Below, piece after piece: positions 42,801-49,969 of a stretch of 51,277 bases of DNA (position 1 is the first letter of the stretch; every line of letters begins with the position of its first letter). The DNA comes from Marmoricola sp. Its GTDB lineage: Bacteria > Actinomycetota > Actinomycetes > Propionibacteriales > Nocardioidaceae. A program made the position numbers and the translations under genes. The notes under the pieces were generated by a model. It made no database searches. It was not told the DNA's origin and was given only the letters and a program-made list of their open reading frames with translations. Location of the stretch: NCBI GenBank assembly GCA_025965195.1, contig JAOPXK010000058.1, positions 1 to 51,277 on the forward strand, read 5' to 3'.

Positions 42801-44493
42801 CAGCCGTGTTGTTGGTGAGGTCGGTGTTGTCCAGGGTCACGACCGGCGAGGCCGCACCGGCCTTCGCCGCGTAGATCGCGCCACCGAAGCCACCCCCGGT
42901 GTTGGTCGCCTTGTTCTGGTCGAACGTGCTGTCCGTGAACGATGCGTCGCCCCCCGCGTACACGCCGCCGGCTGCTTGCGCGGTGTTCTTGAGGAGCGTG
43001 ATCCTCGTTGCGGTCACCTTGCCGTTGACTCCGTTGGCGATAGCGCCGCCGACGAAGGCGTTGGCGACGCCGCCGCCGTTGATCGTGCTGTCGGTGATGG
43101 TGAGCTGGCCGATGTCACTGGCCGTGGCGGGACCGTTGTAGATCGCACCGCCGTAGCCGGCAATGGTGCTGCCGGCGCTCGACGTCACCGCCTGGTTGGC
43201 GCTGAACGTCGCATTCTTGACGGTCAGGCCGTCACCGTTGTAGATCGCGCCGCCGTTGCCGAAGCTGGCCACCGCCTGGTTGTTGGCGACGTTGCCGGTG
43301 AACACCGTGCCGTCGAAGGTCGCCACCGGGTGCGCCGAGCCGATGCCGATCAGGGGCGACTGGTAGACGCCGCCGCCGGAGAACGCGGTGTTCGTCTGGA
43401 CCGCGCCACCGGTGACCGTCGCGGTGCCGCCGTTGTAGAGGCCGCCGCCGATCAGTGCGGTGTTGCCGGTCATCGTCACGTTCGTGGCGGTGAGCACGCC
43501 CGCAGTTCCGAACCCGGAGACGGTGGTGTCGTCGTTGGCGATGGCGCCACCACTCGATGCGTTGAAGGCGCTGGCGGCCAGCCCGCCGGTGATCGTGGTG
43601 TTGGTGATGGCCATGGTCGGCGCGTCGTCGGCGTCGTTCGGGCCGTTGAAGATCGCCCCACCCTGGCCACGTCGGGCGTTGGTGTTGGTCGACGCGACGG
43701 CCTGGTTGGCCGAGAAGGTCGAGCCGTTGATCGTGGTGTTGCCCGCGTTGAAGATCGCGCCACCGTTGCCGCCGGCGGCGGTCGCCGCACCGTTCGCAAT
43801 GTTGTTCGTCACCGTCACGTTGTTGAGGGTCAGCGACCCTGCGGGCGTGGTGGTACCGACCTTCCCGACCACGTAGACGCCCGCTCCCGCGCCACTCAAG
43901 GCCGTCGCACTCGCCGTGGAGGTGTTGTTGATGATGGAACCGCCGGTCATCGTCAGGGAGGCGCCCTGTGCGACGTACGCGCCTCCGCCGAACGGGCTGC
44001 TGCTGCCCGACAGCGTGACGTTGTTCGCGACGATCGTGCCGTTGCCGATGGCAAGGGCACCGCCGGTGTTGGTCTTTCCGTTGCGCAGCGTGAGGTTGGT
44101 GAGGTTCAGCGTCTGGGCACTCGCATAGAGGGTGCCCATCGCGAAGGTGGTGCCGCCGCCGTCGAAGATCACCCCGGCGCCGTTGCCGACGATGTTGGCG
44201 CCCTTCGTCTGGAAGAGCGCCGAGGGGTACACACCGGGCTGCACGGTGATGGTGTCGCCTGCGGCGAAGGCTGCCTTCGCGATGGCGCCACCCACCGTCT
44301 TGCAGGGCAGCGCAAGGGTGGTGCACGCGTTGGCGTCGCTTCCCGTCGTCGCCACGAACCACGGCCCGGCCGCACTCGCGGGTCCTGCGGCCACCAGGAA
44401 ACCTGCACTGGTGGCTACTGCGAGGAGCGCCGCGGTCAGCGATCGCCGGCCCGTGTTTCGACGCGTGCGAAGGCGGCTGTGCTGTCCAGACAT
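39883..44493 (-). CDS. Giant secreted right-handed beta-helix protein with Ig-like repeats
   Basis: This 1536-residue surface or secreted protein starts with a signal peptide (residues 1-41, ending GPASA). FVATTGSDANAC and PCKTVGGAI then open a right-handed beta-helix of about 900 residues built from repeats of the polymorphic-membrane-protein type, with GGAIFNG/GGGIY and FSxNxA motifs, ending near residue 965 in a choice-of-anchor-Q-like segment (KDQRETARP, KCDIGSVEV). Five He_PIG/cadherin-like Ig modules (LPAGVTF...SGTP) cover about 970-1440, followed by a final beta domain with two cysteines. No LPXTG motif or terminal helix is seen, so the anchoring is unclear. Adhesion or polysaccharide binding is likely; enzymatic activity cannot be excluded. 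Confidence 0.85.
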   Translation of the reverse strand: MSGQHSRLRTRRNTGRRSLTAALLAVATSAGFLVAAGPASAAGPWFVATTGSDANACTTLALPCKTVGGAIAKAAFAAGDTITVQPGVYPSALFQTKGANIVGNGAGVIFDGGGTTFAMGTLYASAQTLNLTNLTLRNGKTNTGGALAIGNGTIVANNVTLSGSSSPFGGGAYVAQGASLTMTGGSIINNTSTASATALSGAGAGVYVVGKVGTTTPAGSLTLNNVTVTNNIANGAATAAGGNGGAIFNAGNTTINGSTFSANQAVASTNTNARRGQGGAIFNGPNDADDAPTMAITNTTITGGLAASAFNASSGGAIANDDTTVSGFGTAGVLTATNVTMTGNTALIGGGLYNGGTATVTGGAVQTNTAFSGGGVYQSPLIGIGSAHPVATFDGTVFTGNVANNQAVASFGNGGAIYNGDGLTVKNATFSANQAVTSSAGSTIAGYGGAIYNGPATASDIGQLTITDSTINGGGVANAFVGGAIANGVNGKVTATRITLLKNTAQAAGGVYAGGDASFTDSTFDQNKATNTGGGFGGAIYAAKAGAASPVVTLDNTDLTNNTAAVVGGGIALVNGVTLEVRNGSTVDHNTAVDGGGIFNGGALTVRGSEVNANTASYQGGGIYSGSTTATDTPSVTLINAAVDDNTAANLGGGIVTFPGSSITGTGGEISRNSAVGAGGIYVGDNAPASFDSTDFVGNTASASGGGAILNSGVLKVVHSLLSGNHALHTTPATGLGAAIYSGSNNDNVSTKLTVDASTITGNDAYAGAALVTLSAGTGSTNLTSIDRSTITGNTNSSVTAAATSTAAATVAVGAIEQFHPLTITNSTIKDNTAQSGGAGALTMVDPAHVSLAGNIFSGNGGHSCSAAPVDGGYNLTDPGDSSCGFTVANHDVLAAPQLGVLTGNGGDTPTFLPGPASPALDRVPAGTGTGGITNVVTGNAVVLCAAAAKDQRETARPQGAKCDIGSVEVVQVAPTVHGADSVDYSVGNMGTPELFTTDGTPQATLSEAGALPAGVTFVDNGDGTGTLSGTPGPGTGGDYPITVKGANEAGTGTKTFHLFVHQAPVLGGPASDTYTVGSADGLAGPDLFNMTAGYPDATLSTTSALPGGVHFDGSTPGHATISGTPVVGSGGVYVIHVKGSNGTPPDYDLTFTLTVNEGPTVQGPANDVATVGTGHSSAEYTTTGTPTPTLSATGLPAGLALTGSGPGKARIAGTAANGTGGTYVVTVTATNNVGVDASTITHLTVNEAPELTGPSEARVVTGTATTIGFSADGYPGATVTESGDLPAGLHFDNNGSGGGGASITGTATAGTDGVYHLTITASNGINPDAVIHLTLTVVPHLSISTTSMPSATFGSAYSAPVQAVGGQPTYSFTLVGGALPAGLTMASNGTISGTPTAAPGVYTFKVKAVDGSTPQEVDTKDLSITVGRGATTLAVDPVLLKTNLGLLGIQLNIGIAEATLTGGSPAHPVGGQQVDFKVGLVTVCSGITAADGTVTCTMSVTNTLLAILSGGVSASYAGNTLWQPATGSAGLISLH

Positions 44494-44591
44494 GGTGAGT
44501 CCCTTGCGGCCCGCGACACGGGCGGACGCGCGGCATCCCGGAAACTAACAGCCTCGAAAGTTGTCGGGCGACTCTTCGGAGAGCATCGGTT

Positions 44592-44611
44592 CTTGCGGAC
44601 TAGTCCGCAAG
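44592..44611. terminator. Perfect 20-bp palindrome over the MBL-gene stop
   Basis: CTTGCGGACTAGTCCGCAAG is a perfect palindrome whose centre is the stop codon of the minus-strand metallo-hydrolase gene. It could terminate the DUF4177-ridA-nudix-MBL operon, although there is no T-run, or protect the 3' end. Confidence 0.5.
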
Positions 44612-45382
44612 GTTCAGGAACGTAACCTGTGCGCGCACCGATAGTTCTGCAGCGCCCCAGAGCACCGGATCGACGTCGGCGTAGACCTTCTCGACGATGG
44701 CTCGTGGAGTGGCGTCAGGCCCCAGCTCGGCAACCGCGGACTCGACCTGCGCCAGCCGTTCGCGGCGGTGCTCGATGTAGAAGTCCAGTACGCCGAGCGC
44801 GTCCTCGATCACCGGACCGTGTCCGGGCCAGATCGACTCGACCTCTCGCTCCGCGGCAAGGGCGTGCAGCCGGTCCAGCGACGACAGGTAGGCCCCGAGC
44901 TGCCCGTCGGGGTGCGCCACGACCGTCGTACCGCGGCCGAGCACTGTGTCCCCGGTCAGTACGGCGTTCTCGGCCGGAATCAGGAACGACAACGAGTCGG
45001 CGGTGTGACCCGGAGTTCCGACGACCCGGATCTCCAGGCCGTCGACGGAGACGACGTCGCCGTCGCCCAGGCCTTCGGATCCCAGCTGGTACGCCGGATC
45101 CAGCGCACGCACCCCACAGCCCATCCGCTCGGCGAACGATCGGGCCGCTTCGGAGTGGTCGAAATGATGATGGGTCAGCAGTACGACGCCCACCTCGCCC
45201 GCCGCCGCGGCCACCGCAGAGAGATGCGACTCGTCGGCCGGGCCCGGGTCGATGACGACCGACCGCCGCGCACCCGGCTCCCGCAGCACCCAGGTGTTGG
45301 TCCCGTCGAGTGTCATCATGTTGGCGTTGGGGGCGAGCACGCACTGTGCCCGGGATCCGAACGACCCGCCCGCCCAGCTCAC
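44600..45382 (-). CDS. Metallo-beta-lactamase-fold hydrolase (Rv3677c-like)
   Basis: This 260-residue MBL-fold enzyme has the metal motif LLTHHHFDHSE, then GTPGHTADSLSF and WPGHGPVIED, with the C-terminal helix domain (HRRERLAQVE) of the LACTB2/glyoxalase II-like branch, which includes endoribonucleases and thioesterases. Mycobacterial Rv3677c directly follows crp; here a 5.9-kb insertion lies between them. The GTG start overlaps the nudix stop by 4 nt. The substrate is not predictable. Confidence 0.9.
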   Translation of the reverse strand: MSWAGGSFGSRAQCVLAPNANMMTLDGTNTWVLREPGARRSVVIDPGPADESHLSAVAAAAGEVGVVLLTHHHFDHSEAARSFAERMGCGVRALDPAYQLGSEGLGDGDVVSVDGLEIRVVGTPGHTADSLSFLIPAENAVLTGDTVLGRGTTVVAHPDGQLGAYLSSLDRLHALAAEREVESIWPGHGPVIEDALGVLDFYIEHRRERLAQVESAVAELGPDATPRAIVEKVYADVDPVLWGAAELSVRAQVTFLNLAD

Positions 45383-46239
45383 GACAACCGGGCCTCGATG
45401 AGCGGGCGAAGGTACTCCGGCCTGGAGAGGTAGAACACCTCGTCCTCCTCGATGGCCTCCGGGGTGAACATCTCGACGACGCGCCCCTCGGCGGCGGCCA
45501 TCACCGCAGCGGGGTCGGCGGACTGGCCGACCTCCAGGCAGGTGAGGTACGTCGGCGGCATCATCAGGATCTCGCCGTCATCGGAGGCGCCACACGCACC
45601 GAGGGCCGGCAGCCACGCGACCTTGTCGGACTCCGTGGACACGTCGCGGGTCCGCTGCCCGATAGGCAGCTCTGCCACGAAGAACCAGGTCCGGTAGCGC
45701 CTCGGCTCGAACACCGGCGTGCACCAGCCACCCCAGACCCCGAGCAGATCGGAGCGCAGCACCAGCCCACGACGGCTCAGGAACTCGGTGAACGCAAGCG
45801 AACGGCCTTCCAGGGCTTCGCGATCGGCCTCCCAGTCGTCACCGGTGGTGTCGGAGACGACGTTGTCGGCCGACGTACCGGCCAGCAGGACGCCCGACTC
45901 CTCGAACGTCTCGCGTACGGCGGCACAGATCAGCGCACCGGCCGTTGCCTCGTCGGTGCCGAGTCCGGCAGCCCACTCGGCCGGTGTCGGGCCGGCCCAT
46001 CCGACGGACGCGTCGAAGTCGCGTTCGTCGACGCCGCCTCCGGGGAAGACGCACATGCCACCGGCAAACGCCATCGACGTCTGCCGACGGAGCAGGTAGA
46101 CCATCGGTCCCTGGTCCGAGGGCCGCATCAGGACCACCGTGGCGGCGTTGCGTGGCTCGGCCGGGGTGCGAGCACCGGATGCGAACTCCTTGACCGTCTC
46201 GAGGAGCTGCGACGGAAGCAGCATTCGGGAGGAGAGCAT
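45379..46239 (-). CDS. NUDIX hydrolase with split Nudix box (NUDT19-like)
   Basis: This 286-residue hydrolase carries FPGGGVDERDFD and AAVRETFEESGVLL separated by about 35 residues, an enlarged Nudix box as in peroxisomal NUDT19-like acyl-CoA diphosphatases. ATG at 46237-46239 was chosen because it overlaps the ridA stop (TGATG) and because the upstream frame is antisense-like and arginine-rich. It is the third gene of the coupled DUF4177-ridA-nudix-MBL operon. Confidence 0.85.
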   Translation of the reverse strand: MLSSRMLLPSQLLETVKEFASGARTPAEPRNAATVVLMRPSDQGPMVYLLRRQTSMAFAGGMCVFPGGGVDERDFDASVGWAGPTPAEWAAGLGTDEATAGALICAAVRETFEESGVLLAGTSADNVVSDTTGDDWEADREALEGRSLAFTEFLSRRGLVLRSDLLGVWGGWCTPVFEPRRYRTWFFVAELPIGQRTRDVSTESDKVAWLPALGACGASDDGEILMMPPTYLTCLEVGQSADPAAVMAAAEGRVVEMFTPEAIEEDEVFYLSRPEYLRPLIEARLS

Positions 46240-46697
46240 CAGACCTCCACGATGAGCTCGACCTCGACCGGGGCGTCCAGCGGCAGCACGGTCACGCCGA
46301 CAGCAGATCGCGCATGCCGACCGGCCTCGCCGAAGACCTCGCCGAGCAGCTCGGACACGCCGTTGGCGACCGCGGGCTGGCCGGTGAAGTCCGGTGTCGA
46401 GGCGATGAACGCGACCACCTTCACGATCCGTTTCACCTGTGACAGCTCGCCGATCTCGGCACGCACGGCCGCGATCGCGTTGAGCGCGCACTGCCGGGCA
46501 CAGTTGACGGCCTCCTCGGGAGTGACCTCACCACCGACCTTGCCGGCCTGCATCAGCTGGCCGTCCTTCATCGGGAGCTGGCCGGAGGTGTAGATGTAGT
46601 TGCCGCTCCGCACCGCCGGGAGGTACGACGCCAGCGGCTTGGCCACCTCGGGCACGCTCAGCCCGAGGGCGGCGAGCCGCTCTTCGGGGGTGCTCAT
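46239..46697 (-). CDS. RidA-family enamine/imine deaminase (Rv3678c-like)
   Basis: RidA proteins hydrolyse reactive enamine intermediates from PLP enzymes to ketoacids and ammonia. This 152-residue member starts MSTPEERLAALGLSVP and has SGNYIYTSGQLP and HARSAVGVTVLPLDAPVEVE, with the conserved active-site Arg. The length and N-terminus fit the longer RidA subfamily found beside Rv3677c. ATG at 46695-46697 overlaps the DUF4177 stop by 4 nt. Confidence 0.92.
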   Translation of the reverse strand: MSTPEERLAALGLSVPEVAKPLASYLPAVRSGNYIYTSGQLPMKDGQLMQAGKVGGEVTPEEAVNCARQCALNAIAAVRAEIGELSQVKRIVKVVAFIASTPDFTGQPAVANGVSELLGEVFGEAGRHARSAVGVTVLPLDAPVEVELIVEV

Positions 46698-46849
46698 GCG
46701 AGAGGACGCTTGAAGTAGGCGACGAGGTTCTCGGCGTTCATGCCGGGCACCACCTGCACGAGCTCCCAGCCGTCGGATCCGAAGTTGTCGAGGATCTGCT
46801 TGGTCGCGTGCACGAGCAGAGGAGCAGTCAGGTATTCCCACTTGGTCAT
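46694..46849 (-). CDS. Small DUF4177-family protein
   Basis: This 51-residue protein reads MTKWEYLTAPLLVHATKQILDNFGSDGWELVQVV and then a short strand region; WEYLT and GSDGWELVQVV are the DUF4177 signature. The role is unknown. A similar 51-residue gene lies at the same place in mycobacteria, as I recall (Rv3678A). It is the first gene of the operon with ridA. The shorter ATG start was chosen because the upstream residues are an arginine-rich, non-conserved extension. Confidence 0.85.
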   Translation of the reverse strand: MTKWEYLTAPLLVHATKQILDNFGSDGWELVQVVPGMNAENLVAYFKRPLA

Positions 46850-46859
46850 GCTCGCGAGC

Positions 46860-47150
46860 CTAGTCCCGGCCGGCCGACGCCCGCAGATCGGTCGCCGCGG
46901 CCTCCGCCGCACGATCCGCAGCCATCGCCACGCCGGCCGCCACCTGGTCGGTGATCATGCTGTCCGCGAGGTAGATCGCAGCGCCGTAGGCCAGTGCCGC
47001 GAGGGGACGCGGGAGCGGCAGCCGTCGTACGCCACCGACGAGGAGGTGCTGGACGAGCAGTGCGCGCTTCGTGCGACCCGCACGGTCCGGGAGAAGCACG
47101 GCTGCGCCCCCACCGAGCGCGCGAACCAGGGACCCTGTCCTGGCAGGCAT
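46860..47150 (-). CDS. Small alanine-rich unknown protein
   Basis: I do not recognise this 96-residue protein. The start at 47148-47150 is supported by AGGAGGAAG immediately upstream, the best ribosome site nearby; the long frame beyond it is antisense to the hydrolase gene. It contains LVRALGGGAAVLLPD, a basic central part, and an amphipathic Ala-rich end (AAGVAMAADRAAEAAATDLRA) that may be helical. There is no clear membrane segment. It lies 10 bp upstream of the DUF4177 gene on the same strand, so it may head that operon. Confidence 0.6.
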   Translation of the reverse strand: MPARTGSLVRALGGGAAVLLPDRAGRTKRALLVQHLLVGGVRRLPLPRPLAALAYGAAIYLADSMITDQVAAGVAMAADRAAEAAATDLRASAGRD

Positions 47151-47198
47151 TCTTCCTCCTCGAGAGTCGTTGCCGAGCCCAGCCGCTACCGTCGCGGA

Positions 47199-47942
47199 GT
47201 GAGCTCCCGAGATAGCGATCAGGGTGCGTCGTACCGCCCGGACGCCACCCTGCGTTATGCCGACCACGACGACGCCGTCATCGACGTACACCTTCCGGCG
47301 GAGGAAACCGACCGGCTGCTCGTCTTCCTTCACGGCGGCTTCTGGAAGGCGAAGTACGACCGACGGCACACCCGCCCGCTCGCCCGCGCACTCGCGGAGG
47401 AGGGCTGGACCGTGGCGACACCGGAGTACCGGCGCGTGGGAACAGGTGGTGGCTGGCCGACCACCGCGAACGACGTCCGTACGGCGATGCAGACGCTGCC
47501 GAATCTCCTCGCAGACATAGGGAAACCCGCAACGCGAACGGTCGTTTCCGGTCACTCGGCGGGCGGCCACCTGGCGCTGTGGCTCGCCAGCGAGGAGTTC
47601 GCGATCGACCGGGTCGTCGCGCTCGCGCCCGTCGCCGACCTGCGTGAGGCTGCCCGTCTCGGGCTCGGCGGCAGCGCGACCCAGGCCTTCATGGGTGGCA
47701 GGCCCGATGAGGTCGACTACCGGCCGGCCGACCCCATCGCCCGGCTTGCTCGAAGGCCGTCCGCCGAGATCGTCGTGCTGCACGGGACGGCGGACGACAC
47801 CGTCCCGGTTTCGATCAGCCGGGGACTGCGGGATGCGCATCCGTGGGTCGACGTACGCGAGCTCGACGGAGTCGGACACGACGAGTTCCTCGAGCCGGGG
47901 TCGGCGGCCTGGTTACCGCTGCTCGGCGCGCTCGCTCGTTGA
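47199..47942 (+). CDS. Alpha/beta hydrolase, kynurenine formamidase-like
   Basis: This 247-residue cytosolic hydrolase has LLVFLHGGFWKAKYD (oxyanion HGG), nucleophile elbow SGHSAGGHLALW, acid in LHGTADDTVPV and His in GVGHDEFLEP. HGGFW and GHSAGGHL with a short cap are typical of kynurenine formamidase-like or esterase/lipase members. No tryptophan-degradation gene is nearby, so the substrate is open. The GTG start at 47199 follows CGCGGA. It is divergent from the small unknown gene over 48 bp. Its stop TGA overlaps the -35 box of the next promoter. Confidence 0.82.
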   Translation: MSSRDSDQGASYRPDATLRYADHDDAVIDVHLPAEETDRLLVFLHGGFWKAKYDRRHTRPLARALAEEGWTVATPEYRRVGTGGGWPTTANDVRTAMQTLPNLLADIGKPATRTVVSGHSAGGHLALWLASEEFAIDRVVALAPVADLREAARLGLGGSATQAFMGGRPDEVDYRPADPIARLARRPSAEIVVLHGTADDTVPVSISRGLRDAHPWVDVRELDGVGHDEFLEPGSAAWLPLLGALAR

Positions 47943-48005
47943 CCGTGCAATCAAATGCCGATATACAGAATCCGGTCATGTGGCGCAGGTCACAATTGTT
48001 GTGAC
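47939..48005 (+). promoter_or_regulatory. Promoter and operator of the MFS transporter
   Basis: TTGACC (47939-47944) and TATACA (47962-47967) are spaced by 17 bp, a near-consensus sigma-70-type promoter. Downstream of the expected start is a perfect palindrome with GTCACAA (47989-47995), TTG, and TTGTGAC (47999-48005). A repressor bound there would block transcription. The half-site orientation (TCACA outside, TGTGA inside) is opposite to the Crp consensus. The -35 box begins within the stop codon of the upstream hydrolase. Confidence 0.7.
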
Positions 48006-48034
48006 GGTCCCGCCGCTCGGGAATGAGGACGATC

Positions 48035-49969
48035 GTGGCGTCAGCAACAGCAGCACCGGCAGTGCCGAGGCGGCGTACCCAGCTCGAGAGCTACCCGGAC
48101 GTGGCGCAACGCTATGCCTGCCTCGGGATCGTGGTGGTCGCGACCGTGGTGCTCTACTACCAGTTCTATCTGGCTGGAGCAGTTGCGGCGGGCACCGACG
48201 GCAAGAACGGCATCCTCGTCGACTACAACATGTCGTTCGTCTACTACGTGAACATCGCCGTCGTCGGCTACATCCTCGGTGCGGTCGCGTCGTTCCTCAC
48301 CGGCATCGCCGACAAGGTCGGCCGGGTCACCATCATCACCTCGGGGCTGGTGATCGTCGCGCTGCTGTGTCTGTTCGGCATCCCACTCGCCGACAGCAAG
48401 GTCGGCTTCGCCATCGTGTTCGGTGCCATCGGGCTGGTCGAAGGCGTGATCCTCGTGGCAACACCCGCGCTGATCCGGGACTTCAGTCCGCAGCTCGGCC
48501 GGGCATCGGCAATGGGCTTCTGGACCCTGGGTCCCGTGCTCGGGTCACTGATCGTCAGCATCCAGATCAGCAGCACCAGCAACACCACCCCGTGGCACAA
48601 CCAGTACATCGCCGCCGGCATCGCCGGCCTCGTCGTCGCCGCACTCTCCGCGCTGTTCCTTCGGGAGCTCTCACCGCAGCTCCGGGACCAGGTCATGGTC
48701 AGCAGCCGCGACCGGGCGCTCGTCGAGGCGAAGGCGAAGGGGATCGACGTCGAGGCCTCACTGCGCAGCCCGTTCAAGCAGATGCTCAAGCCCGACATCG
48801 TCTTGTCGGCGTTCGCGATCAGCGTCTTCCTGATCATCTACTACGTCGCGGTCGGCTTCTTCCCGGTCTACTTCCAGACGGTCTTCGGCTTCAGCCAGAC
48901 CAAGGCGAACTCGCTTGGCAACTGGATCTGGGCCTTCGACGCGGGCGCACTGATCGTGATCGGCTACCTCTCCGACAAGGCCCGGGTCCGCAAGCCGTTC
49001 ATGGTCGTCGGCGCGATCGGGGCGATCGTGATGACGGTCATCTTTGCCACCCGGGCGACACATCCGGAGACGAGCTACACGTCCTTCGTCATCATCCTGA
49101 GCCTGCTCGCCGTCTTCCTCGGCGTTGCCTACGCGCCCTGGATGGCGAGCTTCACCGAGACCGTCGAGAAGCGGAACCCGGCGCTCACCGCGACCGGGCT
49201 GGCCATCTGGGGCCTGGTGATCCGACTGGTGATCGCGGTCTCGGTCTTCATCGTTCCTCACGTCGTGAACACGGTCTCGACGCTCGTCGAGCAGGGCCCG
49301 GTGGCCCAGTCACTCGCGGTGAAGTACGCGCCGCAGCTCGGCACGGCCGCGAAGCTCGACCCGATCACGGCCGCTGCTCTCGCCAAGGACCCGACCGACC
49401 TGAACGCCGGCGTCAAGGCGATCAGCGAGATCACCCGGATCCCGGTGGCCGACGTCACCACGGTCGCCACCCTCAGCGCGACCCAGGGCCCGGCGATCGA
49501 GGCCGCCCAGGCGATCGACCCCGCCACCATCGCCACGCTCCTGGCCGACAAGACGAACGCTGCCGCGATCCAGAAGGCTGTCGGTGAGATCACCGGCACG
49601 CTCGGGATCCCGGCGACAGAGGCCGTGACCAGACTCCAGGCGCTGGCGACGATCCCTGCCGCAGACCTGGTGCTGCTCCAGACCGACGGGCCCAAGATCC
49701 AGGCGGCTCAGGCAGACCTCGTGGCGCTCGGCAAGGTGCCGGCCACGGACATCGCCCTGCTGCAGAAGGTCCAGAGCGCCGCGGAGGCCTCCCCGAAGCA
49801 GTGGCGCAACTACTACTGGATCGCTGTCGGCGGCGAGGTCCTCTTCATCCCGCTGATCTTCCTGCTGACCGGTTCGTGGAGTCCGCGTACGGCGCGCCGC
49901 AAGGAGGAGGAGCACGAGGCGTTCGTGACCGCCGAGCTGGCCAAGCTCGCAGAGGCCGAGCCGAGCTAG
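48035..49969 (+). CDS. MFS transporter with large extracytoplasmic insertion before the last helix
   Basis: This 644-residue MFS protein is of the metabolite:H+ symporter type, with SFLTGIADKVGRVTIIT as the loop 2-3 motif and about 12 helices. Between the penultimate and last helix lies an insertion (about 408-588) rich in Ala, Thr and Ile with recurring IPAADL/IPVADV and VATLSAT-like segments, predicted helical and outside the membrane. The substrate is unknown. GTG at 48035 was chosen since AGGA lies 5 nt upstream; ATG at 48023 is an alternative. It has its own promoter and operator and ends convergently, sharing CTAG with the next gene. Confidence 0.83.
   Translation: MASATAAPAVPRRRTQLESYPDVAQRYACLGIVVVATVVLYYQFYLAGAVAAGTDGKNGILVDYNMSFVYYVNIAVVGYILGAVASFLTGIADKVGRVTIITSGLVIVALLCLFGIPLADSKVGFAIVFGAIGLVEGVILVATPALIRDFSPQLGRASAMGFWTLGPVLGSLIVSIQISSTSNTTPWHNQYIAAGIAGLVVAALSALFLRELSPQLRDQVMVSSRDRALVEAKAKGIDVEASLRSPFKQMLKPDIVLSAFAISVFLIIYYVAVGFFPVYFQTVFGFSQTKANSLGNWIWAFDAGALIVIGYLSDKARVRKPFMVVGAIGAIVMTVIFATRATHPETSYTSFVIILSLLAVFLGVAYAPWMASFTETVEKRNPALTATGLAIWGLVIRLVIAVSVFIVPHVVNTVSTLVEQGPVAQSLAVKYAPQLGTAAKLDPITAAALAKDPTDLNAGVKAISEITRIPVADVTTVATLSATQGPAIEAAQAIDPATIATLLADKTNAAAIQKAVGEITGTLGIPATEAVTRLQALATIPAADLVLLQTDGPKIQAAQADLVALGKVPATDIALLQKVQSAAEASPKQWRNYYWIAVGGEVLFIPLIFLLTGSWSPRTARRKEEEHEAFVTAELAKLAEAEPS

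Noticed and set aside
42976-44625. A 549-codon plus-strand frame antisense to the beta-helix gene
   Set aside because: It is an arginine- and alanine-rich shadow produced by GC-rich repeats; the minus-strand frame has a signal peptide and a clear repeat architecture.
47151-47879. N-terminal extension of the small minus-strand gene at 46860-47150
   Set aside because: The extension is antisense to a well-supported alpha/beta hydrolase gene, and a strong ribosome site marks the start at 47150.
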